In this document: positions 36,694-48,381 of the stretch, piece by piece
How the letters are laid out: each line of letters begins with the position of its first letter
How positions within the stretch are numbered: position 1 is the stretch's first letter
DNA from: Melanocharis versteri
Taxonomy: Eukaryota; Chordata; Aves; Passeriformes; Melanocharitidae
Direction of reading: 5' to 3'
NCBI GenBank assembly: GCA_013397845.1
Contig: VZTG01006317.1
Location: 65,710-129,709, forward strand
Length of the DNA: 64,000 bases
Made by a program: the position numbers and the translations under genes
Notes under the pieces: model-generated
What the model saw: the letters and a program-made list of their open reading frames with translations, nothing else
What the model was told of the DNA's origin: nothing
The model's database searches: none

Positions 36694-36750
36694 GTCCTTA
36701 CATGGACAATTTATGTCCTTACGTGTACAATTTATACAGAAGGTATAAAT
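36694..36750. repeat. 21-bp tandem duplication followed by inverted repeat
   Basis: Copies at 36694-36714 and 36715-36735 begin GTCCTTAC and end ACAATTTAT, differing at two positions. The end of the second copy forms an 8-bp inverted repeat (ATTTATAC at 36730-36737 with GTATAAAT at 36743-36750, loop AGAAG). Confidence 0.85.
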
Positions 36751-39700
36751 TCTTGCTTCACATAATGCTTAATTATTGAAACATTTTGGAACAGCTCCTA
36801 CAGCAAACTTGGAATAGTCTGCCAGAAGAATACCTGGAAGCTAGCTGGTGCTAGAAGCAATAACCCTGTGGGGAAGCTCTGTGGAGCACAAATACTAACT
36901 TAGAACTGTTCAGAGATTTTTTGTCTCCAAGATTCACACATTTTGGTGAAAAGACTGCTTTTGATAAGTTGCTATTTCCAATGGAACGGCTGGGAAATCT
37001 TAAACACATCCCAGTTATTTACATGTGCAGATTTATGAATTTTTGTTGGACCTTCAAATTCATAGGAGATTTTGGCTGAAGTAGCATAGGATAGCAGAGG
37101 TGTCAGAGGCTGTAGGAAGCATTCTCTTCAGTGGCCTAAACAAGTGTGATAATCAGCAGCAACTTAAGGCTGGGCTTCCTGGGTTCCAGCACCCCATAGT
37201 TATTTAATCTCAATTAATATCTCTTTGATCTTCTGTGCTCCCTCAAAAATGCCATTGACACCAGCTGCTCATGGGAGGGGAAAGTTGTAAAAATTTTTCC
37301 TTCAGCTGCGTTTTCCATGTCTGGGGACTGAATTTGGTGTTTTTGTTTTTTTTTTTTCCTTTCCTGAAAAGCTCTTTTTTAAGCTTTAAAGGAAACAGAA
37401 ATGTTGGAAAATTCCAAAGCTTTTTATTTTGTGACTTTTGCACATTGTCAAAAAGAGGCTGGTGAAGCCTCCAGTGCGAGGAAAGGTTTCCTCATCAAAC
37501 TGTTAACACTTAATTACAGTGATTTTCTGCCAGAAGCACCGAGGAGCCCAGAAAACAGTAAAACAGTGAGCCATGGTCAGAAACGGTGAGGTGTGCCTGG
37601 GAGCCCTTCTCCTCCCTGGGCCTCCTCTCTCAAAGTAAAAGGGTGTGATTGATGCCAGGGACTGGAAAAAGCCCCCCAACATTCAGTGAGAAGGGACTCT
37701 GAGCAAGGTGAAATGGGAAATGACCCTTGTAGGGCTGGTCACAAGGCCCAGGGTGGGGACAGAGGGGGAAAAGCTTTGCAGGAGTTGGGGAACATCTGGG
37801 AAACTTCAGCACAGGCTTTGTAATTTCTGTCCTCAGAAGCGCTCAGGAATGTGAGGCTGAGCTCCATCATGATCCTAACAAAGCTCAGATATTGCAGGAA
37901 GTGAGGTGGGGTCTTATCCCCATTCCTGCTCTCTGGTCCAAGGGCAGTTCAGTGCATGGACAACAAAAAATGGTCTGAGGTAGAACTTCTCTTCCATGCA
38001 CTTCAATGGATTGGACCAAAGATTTGAATGGGGAAGCCCTTTCTGGGCTCTCTGGCTGGAGAGGAACTCTATGTCTTAACTTTATGCCTTAACTTCCTGC
38101 AGAAGAAAAGTGAAGATGACAATAATGAATATTTTGCACAGTGATTAAAGCCTTAAGGAGAAATATCCCCAAAGGGCAAATTGCGTTTTCCAAATTGAAA
38201 GTTTGAACGGTTTTAGCAAAGTACTGGTACCATTTTCACCCCTTAAAATTAATTTTTTTTAAATTTTAAATTTTTCATATTAAACATTTTTTTTTCAGCT
38301 AGCTGTTGGGGGCCATGCCTGTAGCTTGCAATCTGTGTGTTCCCAGCTGTGGTTGTGCAGGTACTGAAGTACCAAGGGAAGGTGTTTTCCTCTTCAAGTG
38401 GTGCTAAAAAATTCCCTCCTTGTGTTGCTTTTTCCAGTCACTCCATCACCAGGGCTTCATTTGGCTTTGTTGTGAGGGGTTCAGTAGGGTGGCTGGGTTA
38501 TAGACGACATCCCAGGAGATGTGGACGCCTCTCCTATGGTTGCCTGGCGGGAGAAGGAGGAAACCCACAGCTTCAGGGAAGGTTTTGTGAGGTGCAGAAA
38601 CGCGGTTCCTGTGCCCAGAGCTCAGTGAGTGTTCTGGCATCTTTGTGGTTGCACGTCCCACGCTGTGCAGGGCCGGGGAGAACCCGCTGACCTGCTCTGA
38701 GGGAAGCTGTGAACACCAGCTTTGGCATAGGGGATGGGTGGGCTGGATTTCCAGGGTGGTGCCGGGCCAGACTGGGTGTTTCCTTTCCCAAATTAGAGGC
38801 TAAACCTGCTGCTGGGAACTCAGCAGAGGCAGGGGGAGGCTCCCAGGCACTGCACAGGCTCTCCCCAGCCCTGCTCCTCACAGGTCCTGCGCTGAGAGGA
38901 AAACCCCTCACTCTGTGCTCGTGGTCTGGTTTTGGCACTCAGTGTGGGGGTGCTGGCTCTGCCCTGGCACTCCGTGGGCTTTGGAAAGAGACCTTCCCTC
39001 CTCACACACGCTCCCTGCAGCGATGCTGCCCTGGAGAGGGGGTCTGCTGCAGGGCTTGCTGAGAGGTGTGCAAGCAGTGCACCCTGCTTGGGATTGAAGA
39101 GAAGTGCAGTTATTCCATTATCTGTGAGGAGGGAAGAGAAGGGTGTGAAATGGTGAAACAATAACTCAGTATTGCCTTGGCTGTATGTGACTGGGAGCAT
39201 GTGTGAAGTGCCTCCGTTGGTGACGTGATCCAGCCATGGCCATTCCTTAGAATTGCTTTGCAAGCCAGAGTGGTCTGTGTCACCATCATCGCTTGGGTGG
39301 CTGGAGAGAGTAAATCAACAGGAAATAGGATCATTCTGCCCCTTTTTCAAACATTTTCTTTGTAGAGTTTGGCAAGCGAGGAAGTTTACTCTCTACTCAC
39401 GCTAGGTCTTGCTCTGGACTTTCTTAATTTATGCAAGAGATTGTTTTGCCTCATCCAGAGTGATTCATGAGTGGCATTCTCGTGTTTGACAGAGTGTTGG
39501 GAGGCTCTAAGTGAAAGGTTCCCTGCCTTTCAAGGAAATGGATCCCAGATTCTGCAGATGCTTTTGAGCAAGGAGGGGAAGCAGAGAAAGCTCCAAAGAG
39601 AAAGTATTTGTGTGTACTTTCCTGTTTATTTGGGAACATGAACAGTGCTGCAGGGAGGAGTCAGCTGGAGTCTGAGGCACGGTGACTGTCTACACGGGCC

Positions 39701-42550
39701 TGTGAGACACGTGGATCTTCTTTCATCCACATTTCCTGCCCAGGTGGACTTCCAGCACCTACCTGGAGCTGGTCCTGGAAATCTGTTCCATAGGCACAGG
39801 AGGAGCAAATGCAGAACTAGGCCACCATAGCAGCAAGTCCCCTCTTTTGCTACAGATTCTAGAATCATCTAGAAACAGGGATTTCTGAAGCTTCCTGGTC
39901 TGTTCCAGGGCTGGTTTTCTTGGTTTCATGGATGTGTGTTCAGGCTGCACAGGGGGAAGATATGAGACAGTTCAAGAGCTGGTGTGTCCCCAGTGAGAGA
40001 AAGGCAGGAGATGAGGTGGAGATGAGGGTTTCCAAAGTACGGACAAGAACGAAGAAGATGGGGCAGATGGAACATCACAGCCAGAATTGGGTAGTGTCTG
40101 TGGAAAAATACACCTTTCCAGTTTCTCTCCAAAGCCTTAGGGGACCGGTGCAGTCTGAGGCATTTTTTTTCCCTAGAAAGTTGTCTACACAACTTCTCTT
40201 CTGTATCCACTCTATAAAAAGGATCCACCTTCATCTGATTTCTAGGAAACTGGCTTGAAGTTTCTGTCTCCTCTGATCAGTTTGTGCTACTTGGCAGAGT
40301 GTGAATGGCTCTACAGAGAAGTTAACAAAAAATAAAGTAGAAAACTTCTCATCCCATTGCCAGCCTTTCCAGGTCTCTGGACTGGTTAATGCATGGCAGC
40401 TGCTGCTTTGTCTGCTTGCCTCGGTCCTTCTGTGTCCTGCAGGCAACGTGAGGCCAAAACCATCCGGGTGGGATGAGGTAAACCATCCCAGGAATTATTC
40501 AGTCTGAGCCTGGAGTGCCAGGGGCAATGGGCTGTTTGGAAAATACAGTTTCCCTGCTAAGAATGAGAAAATGTGGTTTTTCCTTACCCACTTGGTATTC
40601 TGTAATGTGGGCTATTCCTGCCCGGGGCAGAGCTGCAGATGACAGAACGTTTTCCCAGCCATCCCCTCAGAGCCCAGCCCGTGGTTTGAGGGAACAGCCA
40701 CTGCCCCATGCGGAGAAACCCGCGGGCACCCAGCCCAGGGGCATCACAGCACGTCCGTCTGTCCTGCCCATTCCCACCGTCCCAAAGCAAGGTGTGGCCA
40801 CAGGGATCCCGGGGAAAGTGCCTTCCTGGGGGTGATGGTGTGCTGGGCGCACAGAGGGTACCAGTGGTGTCGGGGGGGCACAGCAGTCACAGCAGAGTCT
40901 TTGTTTCTCGTGCTGAATTGCCCACACCCTGTGCCCACTTGGGCTGGCATTAAATCATCTCAACCCCAAAAATAACCACTGAGATGTTTCTTTTTTTCCT
41001 CATGGATACCTTCTCTTCTGCCTCTGTCTCATTTTCATTGCTAAAAGCATCTCCTCTATGTGTGATTCGTATCTGCTGTACAAATGATTGCACATTAATC
41101 ATCACCAAATTTCTGCATGTAAAAGAGGAAGAAACGGGATAGATTTAAATGGCAAACTTCACCCAGAACAAGATCTAACACCAAAATATCTTTCCTGATG
41201 GCCTTATTTGCATTTTCCCAGGGCTGTTGTTGCTGGAGCACCTGGGTGGGATGATGTTTGTCCACTGAACATGGGAAATGCTGAGCCCTGGCAGGGGACG
41301 GGTATTTCTGAATAGGATTTCCTGGTTGGTTTAGGTTGACCAGGAAGAACTGTGTAGGCTCAGAGAAGCACTAGAAATGGGCCAAAATAGGGCAATGCAT
41401 AAAACATCTTTGATATGTGGAAGAAAGTGAAGAAACTGATATTGCACTGGTTTTCACAAACCTGTTCCACTCCTCTGCCATCCCTTTCCAGAAAAGAGCG
41501 ATTTATGACCGAAATGTGGTGACAGATGCCTTTTTTCCCCTCCTCCTATTTCAGACGAGCTTCAGAAACACCTAAGCTGAGCTCAGACATTTATTTATAT
41601 CCTCCAAAGTCTGGCCCTGTCCTTGTGCTGCACATCAAAAGGGCTGCATGCCCCTGCCCTGTCTGGTCCCGGAGGTGTAACAAATCCAGGGAGCCACAAG
41701 GAACACAAAGGTAGATGTAAGAAACTTAGTTACAAGTGTGAGTGACCTCACGCTTCTCTGCAAAGCTGCCTTGATTCATTGTTGACATTGCTTTTTTGGG
41801 GTTTTTTTGTTTGTTTGTTTGTTTGTTTTTTTTCATGAAATTGCAATTTTTGTGCAATTTTTCTGTGGGGAGAATATTTGCAAAGGAAAAAGAAGTTTTA
41901 GATAACTCCCATGTAAGACTAAAAAGGTCAACTCAAATTTATTCGTTCTCCACATTCACATCTTTTATTTTCTGTATGATAAGTTGGTAACAGCAATTAA
42001 ATTTTATTTTTCTCATTATTATGACCATGTACTTTAATAGTCCTCTTTTTCACTGAGGTAGGTTTTGCAAAGGAAGGCAGCTGATTGCACAGACTGGAGC
42101 ATCTTTGCTGCCTGAAGAACTTTTCTTTGTTTCTTTGGCTGATCTGGCCCATCACGCACTGCTCAGGATGTATCACTGAGGTAAAAATAATAAGACATTG
42201 AAACACAGGGCACATCAAGCCACATAATGCCTGTATTTATTGGGTCTCTTTGTTATTCTGAATTGGAAAGAGCAAAACAATGTGTTTTCTCTGGAAGAGA
42301 TGAGTGGTTATCCAGTGATCCCAGCAGAGGAGAGCCAGAATGGGATAAGAGGTCCCATAATTCTAACAGGATGAAGAGTAACTCTGCAATCTGACTTTCA
42401 GAATTTTAATTCTGCTAATTAAAATCCCCTTGAATATACTGTGTGTTCCTCTGATCAACATGACTGGTGTAAGTGATGGAGAGATTGGGCAACATCACAA
42501 TGGAGGTGCCGATGGTGAACGCAGAAAAATCAGGTAAAGCTGTGCTTAAA
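36751..42550. other. Unique non-coding DNA, GC-richer around 38.5-41 kb
   Basis: No gene recognised. The stretch 38.4-41 kb has higher G+C and a thicket of overlapping open frames on both strands (up to 147 codons), none resembling a known domain. Simple tracts: T-run near 37347-37358, AT-rich tract 38248-38295, (GTTT)n at about 41800-41830. Confidence 0.5.
41800..41832. repeat. (GTTT)n microsatellite
   Basis: TTTTTTTGTTTGTTTGTTTG followed by further GTTT units and a T-run. Ordinary tetranucleotide repeat, with T-runs on both sides. Confidence 0.85.
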
Positions 42551-42606
42551 ACCAGACTTACGTTAAATAAATCTGTGGACCAGACTTAAATTAAATAAAT
42601 CTGTGG
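42551..42606. repeat. 28-bp tandem duplication
   Basis: Units 42551-42578 and 42579-42606 both start ACCAGACTTA and end TTAAATAAATCTGTGG. They differ only at CG versus AA (42561-42562 and 42589-42590). Confidence 0.92.
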
Positions 42607-42607
42607 A

Positions 42608-42649
42608 ATAACTTTCAGCCAGAAGGCTGAAAGTACAGGTGAAAGTTAT
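42608..42649. repeat. Overlapping inverted repeats (alternative hairpins)
   Basis: ACTTTCAGCC (42611-42620) pairs perfectly with GGCTGAAAGT (42625-42634) across a 4-nt AGAA loop. The overlapping left arm ATAACTTTCA (42608-42617) also pairs perfectly with a second right arm TGAAAGTTAT (42640-42649). Two mutually exclusive stems therefore share one left arm, directly next to the 28-bp duplication. Confidence 0.88.
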
Positions 42650-43020
42650 CCCTTCAGCTATAACCTTCAGAGTCTCATACCAAATGGAATGGGTTTAATT
42701 GGAGCAATATCCTGTGCTGTTCCCTCCGGGAGAAGGGGCTGACAAAGCAGAATAAAGCTGTGGCAGATCAGCTGTGCTTCAGATGGAGGATTTTGAGGGA
42801 AAAAACCCTGAATTAAGCCCTTCTGACACAACTCTGGCTGTGGAAGGTATGTTGAGTTCCTCTTTGTTTAACCTTTATTTAATCCTGGTATTTTCACAAT
42901 AGGACAACAACTCCAAAGGAGTTTTGTGTGGAAAACAGATTTTTTGAGTTTTATCTTCCCCACTAAGATCTCCTAAGTGGTGTAACATTGTCAGGGTCCA
43001 GAAAAAATGCAAGAGCTATT

Positions 43021-43055
43021 TCCATCCACCCATCCATCCACCCATCCATCCGTCC
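43021..43055. repeat. (CATC)n microsatellite, interrupted
   Basis: A run of CATC/CACC units (TCCATCCACCCATCCATCCA and onward to CCGTCC), about 9 imperfect tetramers. Confidence 0.88.
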
Positions 43056-45246
43056 AGGGACGTTGTGTGGTGTCCCTGGGACAGAACTGGTGTGTAGGTC
43101 CCTGTGGGTCTGGTGTCATTCCATGCTACAACTTGGGGGTTGAGGAATGAAGAAGAACTAATTTTGGGGGTTTGCAGAGCAGTTGTAAGGCCAGGAAAGT
43201 AATCCTGGCTTTTGGGGATCTGGGGAGGTTTTGCATCACAAATTTTGTCACGTACCCTGGAACTGCCCCTGGCTTCTCCAGAAGGCCAAGCTGCTCTGAA
43301 AATCTCTGAGAAACCCTTCTCAGAACTTTGGCATTAAGACTTCTTCATTACTCAGGAAATTCACCTTTCCCACACATTCTCTGTGCTCATCTCAAGCAAG
43401 CTGGAGAGCTTTGTGTTTCTTTGTCTTTTGCCTGAGTCTTTGTCCATGTCCTCGTGAGCTAAGTGGCAGCATTTGGCTTCTGGAGAACAGAAACTGGGGC
43501 AAACTTTTTTCAGTGATGCTCAGCTCTTGTAAATGTGTCCTCAAAAATATCCTCAGAAAATGCCTTAAAAGTTGAAGAACCCTGTGGTCACACCTGGGAG
43601 GAGGGGCAGTGACTCTGCAGGTGACATCCAGCCCTGTTGCCAGGGAATGTGCACCGTCCTTCTCTGGGAGCAGCCAGGAGAGGACGGGGAAGTTTTCCTC
43701 TGAGAGGAAATGTGTGCCTGGGCAGGAAGGAGCCAGTGTGGCTCCTGAGGGATCCTCCAGGCTGGAGCATGTGGAAAGTTCATGTAGGAGTAGAAAAAAA
43801 ACCCCTATTTTTTGACAATATGCAATTGCCAGCAACTGGAACATGCATTTACTTCCCTTGGCACATAGAAGAGAAGAGACAAAGATTCCTATCCCTGCTC
43901 TCAGTGAAAAGGCAGAGTGACCTCCCAATAAGCCAATGGAGCATCTCAGCAGGGACATGCTACTCTTGTGGGTGTGCTGCCCTTTTGGGGGCAGCTCCCC
44001 AGCCCACAGGGCTGGTCAGGCACCTGGACACACGCAGGAACGTCCATGGAGAGCATCCAAACCCCCATTGTTTCCAGAGACAAAATCCCTGTGCCCCAGC
44101 TTGGTTCTCATCCAGCAGCTGTTTCTCTGGGGGAAATCTGGGGTTCCTGAGCTTGCTCTCCTTTGCCTGCCCTTAGCACACAGTGCTGGTTCAGATTTAT
44201 GACTGACATTGGCTAATTAACATGGTGATTTAATTGGAGGTCAGATTTTCCCTTTCCTTTCTGAAGCCTACCTAGTCCAAATGCTGGATCATGCTGTCTT
44301 ACCTTTTCTTTTAGGCCAGTTTTTTTCTTGGCCCTCACACAACCAGCTACCCAAATTTTCCAGCATTCTGTTTATTTCCCTGATTTTAGGGGTCATCAGT
44401 GCTCCAAAATGTTTGTCTTGAACGTAGCTGAATCTAACACTGAAGAAAAGAAAATTAAAATATTTAATAAATTGCTAAAGAATCATTTGATATTCCAGGT
44501 TGACCTGTCTGATTCTCCTTATGAAGCACAATTTGAATCCACTTTTTTTTTACGTAATTCAAGTGTTTAGGTAAGTAAGACTGTAAATATTTAAAGATGA
44601 GTGTTCTGCCCAGTGCTGCCTTGCAGGTTTAAAGATGGAGTTGTTCTCTCAGCTGTTTCATGAAGCTAAACAAAACTTGAACTTCAAAATGGTTTTTGCA
44701 TTTGATTCTTAAAAACAGCTGCTGACATAGTGAAAGAATAAGTGAAAGACTAATTTTTTGTTGTTTTTTTTTGTTGTTCAAAAGAGAATTTATTTTCCTG
44801 CTGACGTATTTTCTTCTTCTTCTTTTTTTCTTGAAATGCATCTTTTAAGAAGACAAACGTGGTGGTTTGGTGGATTCAAGGCCAAGCATTGTTGGGCAAG
44901 TATTGCACATGCACTGGACTCTCCTTTACTGCAAATTCAGTCTGCCCAGTCCTGTTCTCTCTGCAGAATGCAGAAAATAAGAGACGCAAAAAATTTGTTG
45001 TCAGCTGTACAAGCCAAAATCTCGATTCAGATGGGAGACAGACCTGTGGAGCCTTCCTTGTGTGGTTGTGCCTTATGGTGAGGCCACACCTTTGGACCTG
45101 CAATTCTTAGCAAGCTTCTGGATGCTTTGGAGAGATTTCCTGGGTGAAGACCAGAAGAGCCCGAGAAAGGCAAAAAAAAAATTGGTGTAAAGGCAGGGGA
45201 AGATGTAGCCAGAGTCAGGCCTGTGCCTGAAGACACCAATTCCATG

Positions 45247-45278
45247 GATCAGATCAGATCAGATCACAGAATATTCTG
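45247..45278. repeat. (GATCA)4 followed by a 12-bp palindrome
   Basis: Four perfect GATCA pentamers at 45247-45266, followed at once by CAGAATATTCTG (45267-45278), a perfect palindrome. Short but exact. Confidence 0.85.
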
Positions 45279-46007
45279 ATGGAGCAGGAAAACGCCCTGG
45301 CTGACCAGAGGAGAAAGATGACACACAGAGGAAAAATTTGGAAAATATTCCTCCTTTGTCTGGACATGGTGAGAGCTGCCAGTGTCTGTTCCAGTGCAGC
45401 TCAGCACATTCCTCTTGTCTCGGTCACTTTGCTCCTGGACCTTTGCTGTGGCTGGAGCCTCATCCATCTGGGGGCAGGAGGAGTCTCAGGGCTGCAGAGG
45501 GCCATGGCAAAGAGGGTGGTTGGACAAGCTCCTTGCTGCCCTCAGGAAAAGGCAATGGGCACCCAATGTAACGGGGGAGTAGGAATTCATAGGGAAAGCA
45601 GTTTGGCACTGGCGACCACGCGCTCTCCTCACGTGGAGGTGTCAAAGCTTCCCTGAAAAGGCTCTCAGCAGCCTGACCCAGCTGTGGGGAGTTCAGAAAT
45701 ATCCCCCTGGGACCCACCAAGGCCTCCTCCTCATTCAGGAGGTCCCACCAGCCTTGATGTTTCCATGGATGTCACTGTGCCTCTGTAGTCGAGGAGAATG
45801 ATCCTGATCACGGCTTTGGACGTTTCCTCCAGGGAAAGCCACTGCACACATGGGATTTATGGAGGTTCCTGCCAGAGCTGCAGCCCTCCATTTATCCCAT
45901 TTATCAAGAGGAGTTTTTGGAGCACCTGTTCCAGCAGGATGCTCAGGATGGCAGCTGCCAGCCTGGGACGTGGGCAGGTGAGGGATAAGGAAGACACGCT
46001 CCTGCAG

Positions 46008-46084
46008 TGCTTCAAAGGCAGGTTGATTTTTATGGAATATGAACCTGCTGCCTTGAACTTTTATGAGACCATTAGAAGCGCAGG
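46008..46084 (+). other. Possible small exon, weak
   Basis: CTCCTGCAG precedes it (a short pyrimidine tract) and CAGG|GTGAGT follows. One frame is open with a protein-like composition (LIFMEYEPAALNFYETIR). I recognise no family, and the frame is not supported by neighbours. Confidence 0.12.
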
Positions 46085-47229
46085 GTGAGTTCAGACTTTG
46101 AGACAAGTCATCTGGTAAAACTGCCTGTGAGACTAAGGCACAGTAAATAATCCTGCAGCAAAGCATATTATTAACTTTGCTGTTCCTGGTGCTCTTTTTT
46201 TAAACATTTCTTAAATGGAAACATTTTGTCTCCTCGAAGTTTTGTCTCAGCTGAAGTGCAGTTCTTCGCTATTTTGTGATTTAGGCATTGATGAATTTTA
46301 ATAGACAGACCAAATGAATTTAAAAGTGTGTTTGTGGGTGCAGCCAATACTTTCAGGAAAAGAAAGATTTTATAGGGTGCTGTGATAAATAATGCAGATG
46401 GGTATATAAGTTAATAAACCCTGGATACTGAGGGAGATGGAAATACCTGTAAAAGGTGAATTTAAGAGCTAATAAATGTGTTCACAGGGAATGTGGGGTG
46501 GCCTCAGCTGGGGCTTCCCCACCCCTGCCCATGGCCCCAGGCCACAATTTAGGCTCAGCCATGGAGCTCCGGGCTCAGTTTGAGTTTGATCCCAGGGTTG
46601 CCAATTGACTGAGACCCAAAGATTCATGGGTTTCTGGGAAAGGGTAGGAGAGAAAGAAGGATTACGAAGCCCAGTTGTGGCACTGCCAAGCCCCTTCCCT
46701 GGCACTAATTTCCCGAGTTGCTCTCCAAGTGGCTCCCGGGCACTCCTGGTGCTGTGCTGGGGGTGGCTGGTGGATAAGGCCCTTTGTGTTTGGGGTGCTC
46801 AGGATGCAGTGGCTGAGAGATCCTAACGAGCTCTGGCTCGGTTAAAGTGGAGAGGAAATTGGCAAGAATGAGGAATGTCTGGAGAACTTTGATCACCAAA
46901 GAAAAATGGAAAAACAGATTGGTTTATACACAGCTTTTGAAGTTTTTTGCACCAAGAATGTTTTCAATGGATATGGAAGATCCTGAGTCCTGTAACTATA
47001 GTCCTGCTTCTCTATGCTATATTTTATAGACTTTGCTCTGTAGCCTTAGTTTTAAGTTGTGTTTTATGGGGGACAGGCTTCTGGATCCTGGAGGAAAGAA
47101 GCACGTCCTCTAGTTGGGAAAGGTCTCTGGGAGGGATTAAGGGAATGAGCTGTTCCTTCCTGGCCACAGGCAACAGAGCGAGAAGCTGTGGGTTTAATTT
47201 CCAATAGGAAACTCAAGTGCCGGTCTTTG

Positions 47230-47345
47230 ATGGAAGCACAGCATGGGTCTGAGGGTGTGGCATCTCTGAGGTTTTCAAGAATAGGTTGGACCAGCATCTG
47301 TCAAATTATTTGGGTCAAATTGATCATGGCTTGGGGCCGTGGAAG
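47230..47345 (+). mobile_element. Old CR1 LINE fragment (plus)
   Basis: GAGGTTTTCAAGAATAGGTTGGACCAGCATCTGTC and the following CTTGGGGC match the old amniote CR1 tail (TTCAAGAATAGGTTGGACAAACATCTGTC). It is heavily diverged, with no terminal repeat left. Confidence 0.65.
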
Positions 47346-47699
47346 CAAGCACGTCGAGACTCCTTGGAGCTGAGTGTCACTGAGGGAATAAGCACCATTC
47401 CCTTTCCTTGGGTGTCTTTTCCTCACTTCCAACCAGGGCAGCTCTTGCCACCTCCTTGCTCTCCTCTGTGCATAAAAATTTGGCGGATTCCACCCATTTT
47501 GGGTATTTTATTTCATCTGTTCTTGCCCCTCATCAGAAACCCTTTTATTAGCAATCACAGGCCGTATGATAGGACATTTCCATCTGATTATGGCTGCAGA
47601 AGGACAAACCCCCTGGAAATTTTTTTTTTATTTTAAAGTGCACAATTGGTTTTTTTAACGCTTGAACCAAATAACGGGAATTCATAGGTATGGAGTTCA
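47346..47699. other. Non-coding spacer
   Basis: No gene recognised; T-run at about 47619-47631. Confidence 0.5.
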
Positions 47700-48046
47700 T
47701 GGAGAACTTGCTCTCCACAACTCCCTGACAGGAGGGTGCAGCCAAATGGGGGTTGGGATCTGCTGCCAGGGAACAAGGTATAGGATGAGAGGGAATGGCC
47801 TCAAGCTGTGCCAGGGGAGGGTCAGGTTGGACATCAGGAGGAAATTTTTCATGAAAAGGGGGGTGAGGGCTTGGAAGGGGCTGCCCAGGGAGGGGTTGGA
47901 GTCCCCATCCCTGGAGATGTCCAAGGAAGGGCTGGAGGTGGCACTCAGTGCTCTGGGCTGGTGACGTGGTGGGCATTGGGCACAGCTTGGACTCGATCGC
48001 CCTGAAGGGCTTTTCCAGCTTTAATGATTTTATGGTTCTGTGATTC
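47700..48046 (+). mobile_element. CR1 LINE 3'-end fragment, CR1 subfamily with GCCTCAAG block (plus)
   Basis: Sense CR1 of ~347 bp: CTCTCCACAACTCCCTGAC, GGGAATGGCCTCAAGCTGTGCCAGGGGAGGGTCAGGTTGGACATCAGG, GGGGTTGGAGTCCCCATCCCTGGAGATG, GGTGGCACTCAGTGC, and the tail TTTTCCAGCTTTAATGATTTTATGGTTCTGTGATTC. Different from the CCATGGGCAGGG subfamily. The frame through it (47662-47964) is repeat translation. Confidence 0.94.
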
Positions 48047-48256
48047 CCTTGCCCTAGGCAAGCCCTAAGGATCTTTGTGAGAACAGAAGAGGCAGTGAAC
48101 TTCAGAGCTCCCAGCCTGGAGGCCCCATCTTCTTTGGAGGAATTAGCAAGTACTGGGATGCTCAGGTGAGCTTTATAGATCTGAACACTCTCAGCTTAGC
48201 AGGAAACTGTTCTCCTAAGGGGAAATGTACCTAAGAGAAAGTCATCATCCTTTTGG
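48047..48256. other. Short unique spacer
   Basis: Nothing recognised between the CR1 tail and the minisatellite. Confidence 0.5.
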
Positions 48257-48381
48257 TTTGGGGAAGGCAGGACAGGAGTGATTTGGGGAAGGCAGGACAG
48301 GAGTGATTTGGGGAAGGCAGGACAGGAGTTGTTTGGGGAAGGCAGAGCAGGGATGGTTTGGGGAAGGCAGAGCAGGAATGT
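48257..48381. repeat. 25-bp minisatellite, five copies
   Basis: Units start at 48257, 48282, 48307, 48332 and 48357 with the core TTTGGGGAAGGCAGGACAGG. The first three are nearly identical; the last two read GGCAGAGCAGG. The period is not a multiple of 3 and no gene crosses it. Confidence 0.93.

Larger units (their letters stand above)
42650..47229. other. Unique non-coding DNA with simple repeats
   Basis: No gene recognised. It contains (CATC)n at 43021-43055, a 12-bp GC-rich inverted repeat region near 43056-43082, poly-T and TTC runs near 44758-44830, a (GATCA)4 run at 45247-45266, and a GC-richer block at 45.3-46.1 kb with several overlapping frames. Exon-like signals at 46008-46084 are weak. 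Confidence 0.5.

Noticed and set aside
41800..41832. T-rich (GTTT)n as a retroposon poly-A tail in antisense
   Set aside because: No SINE or processed-gene body is recognisable on either side and no flanking duplication was found.
43392..43958. 188-codon minus-strand open frame with partners on the other strand
   Set aside because: No domain, no splice or promoter context, and several overlapping frames open over the same bases, which is typical of locally stop-poor sequence.
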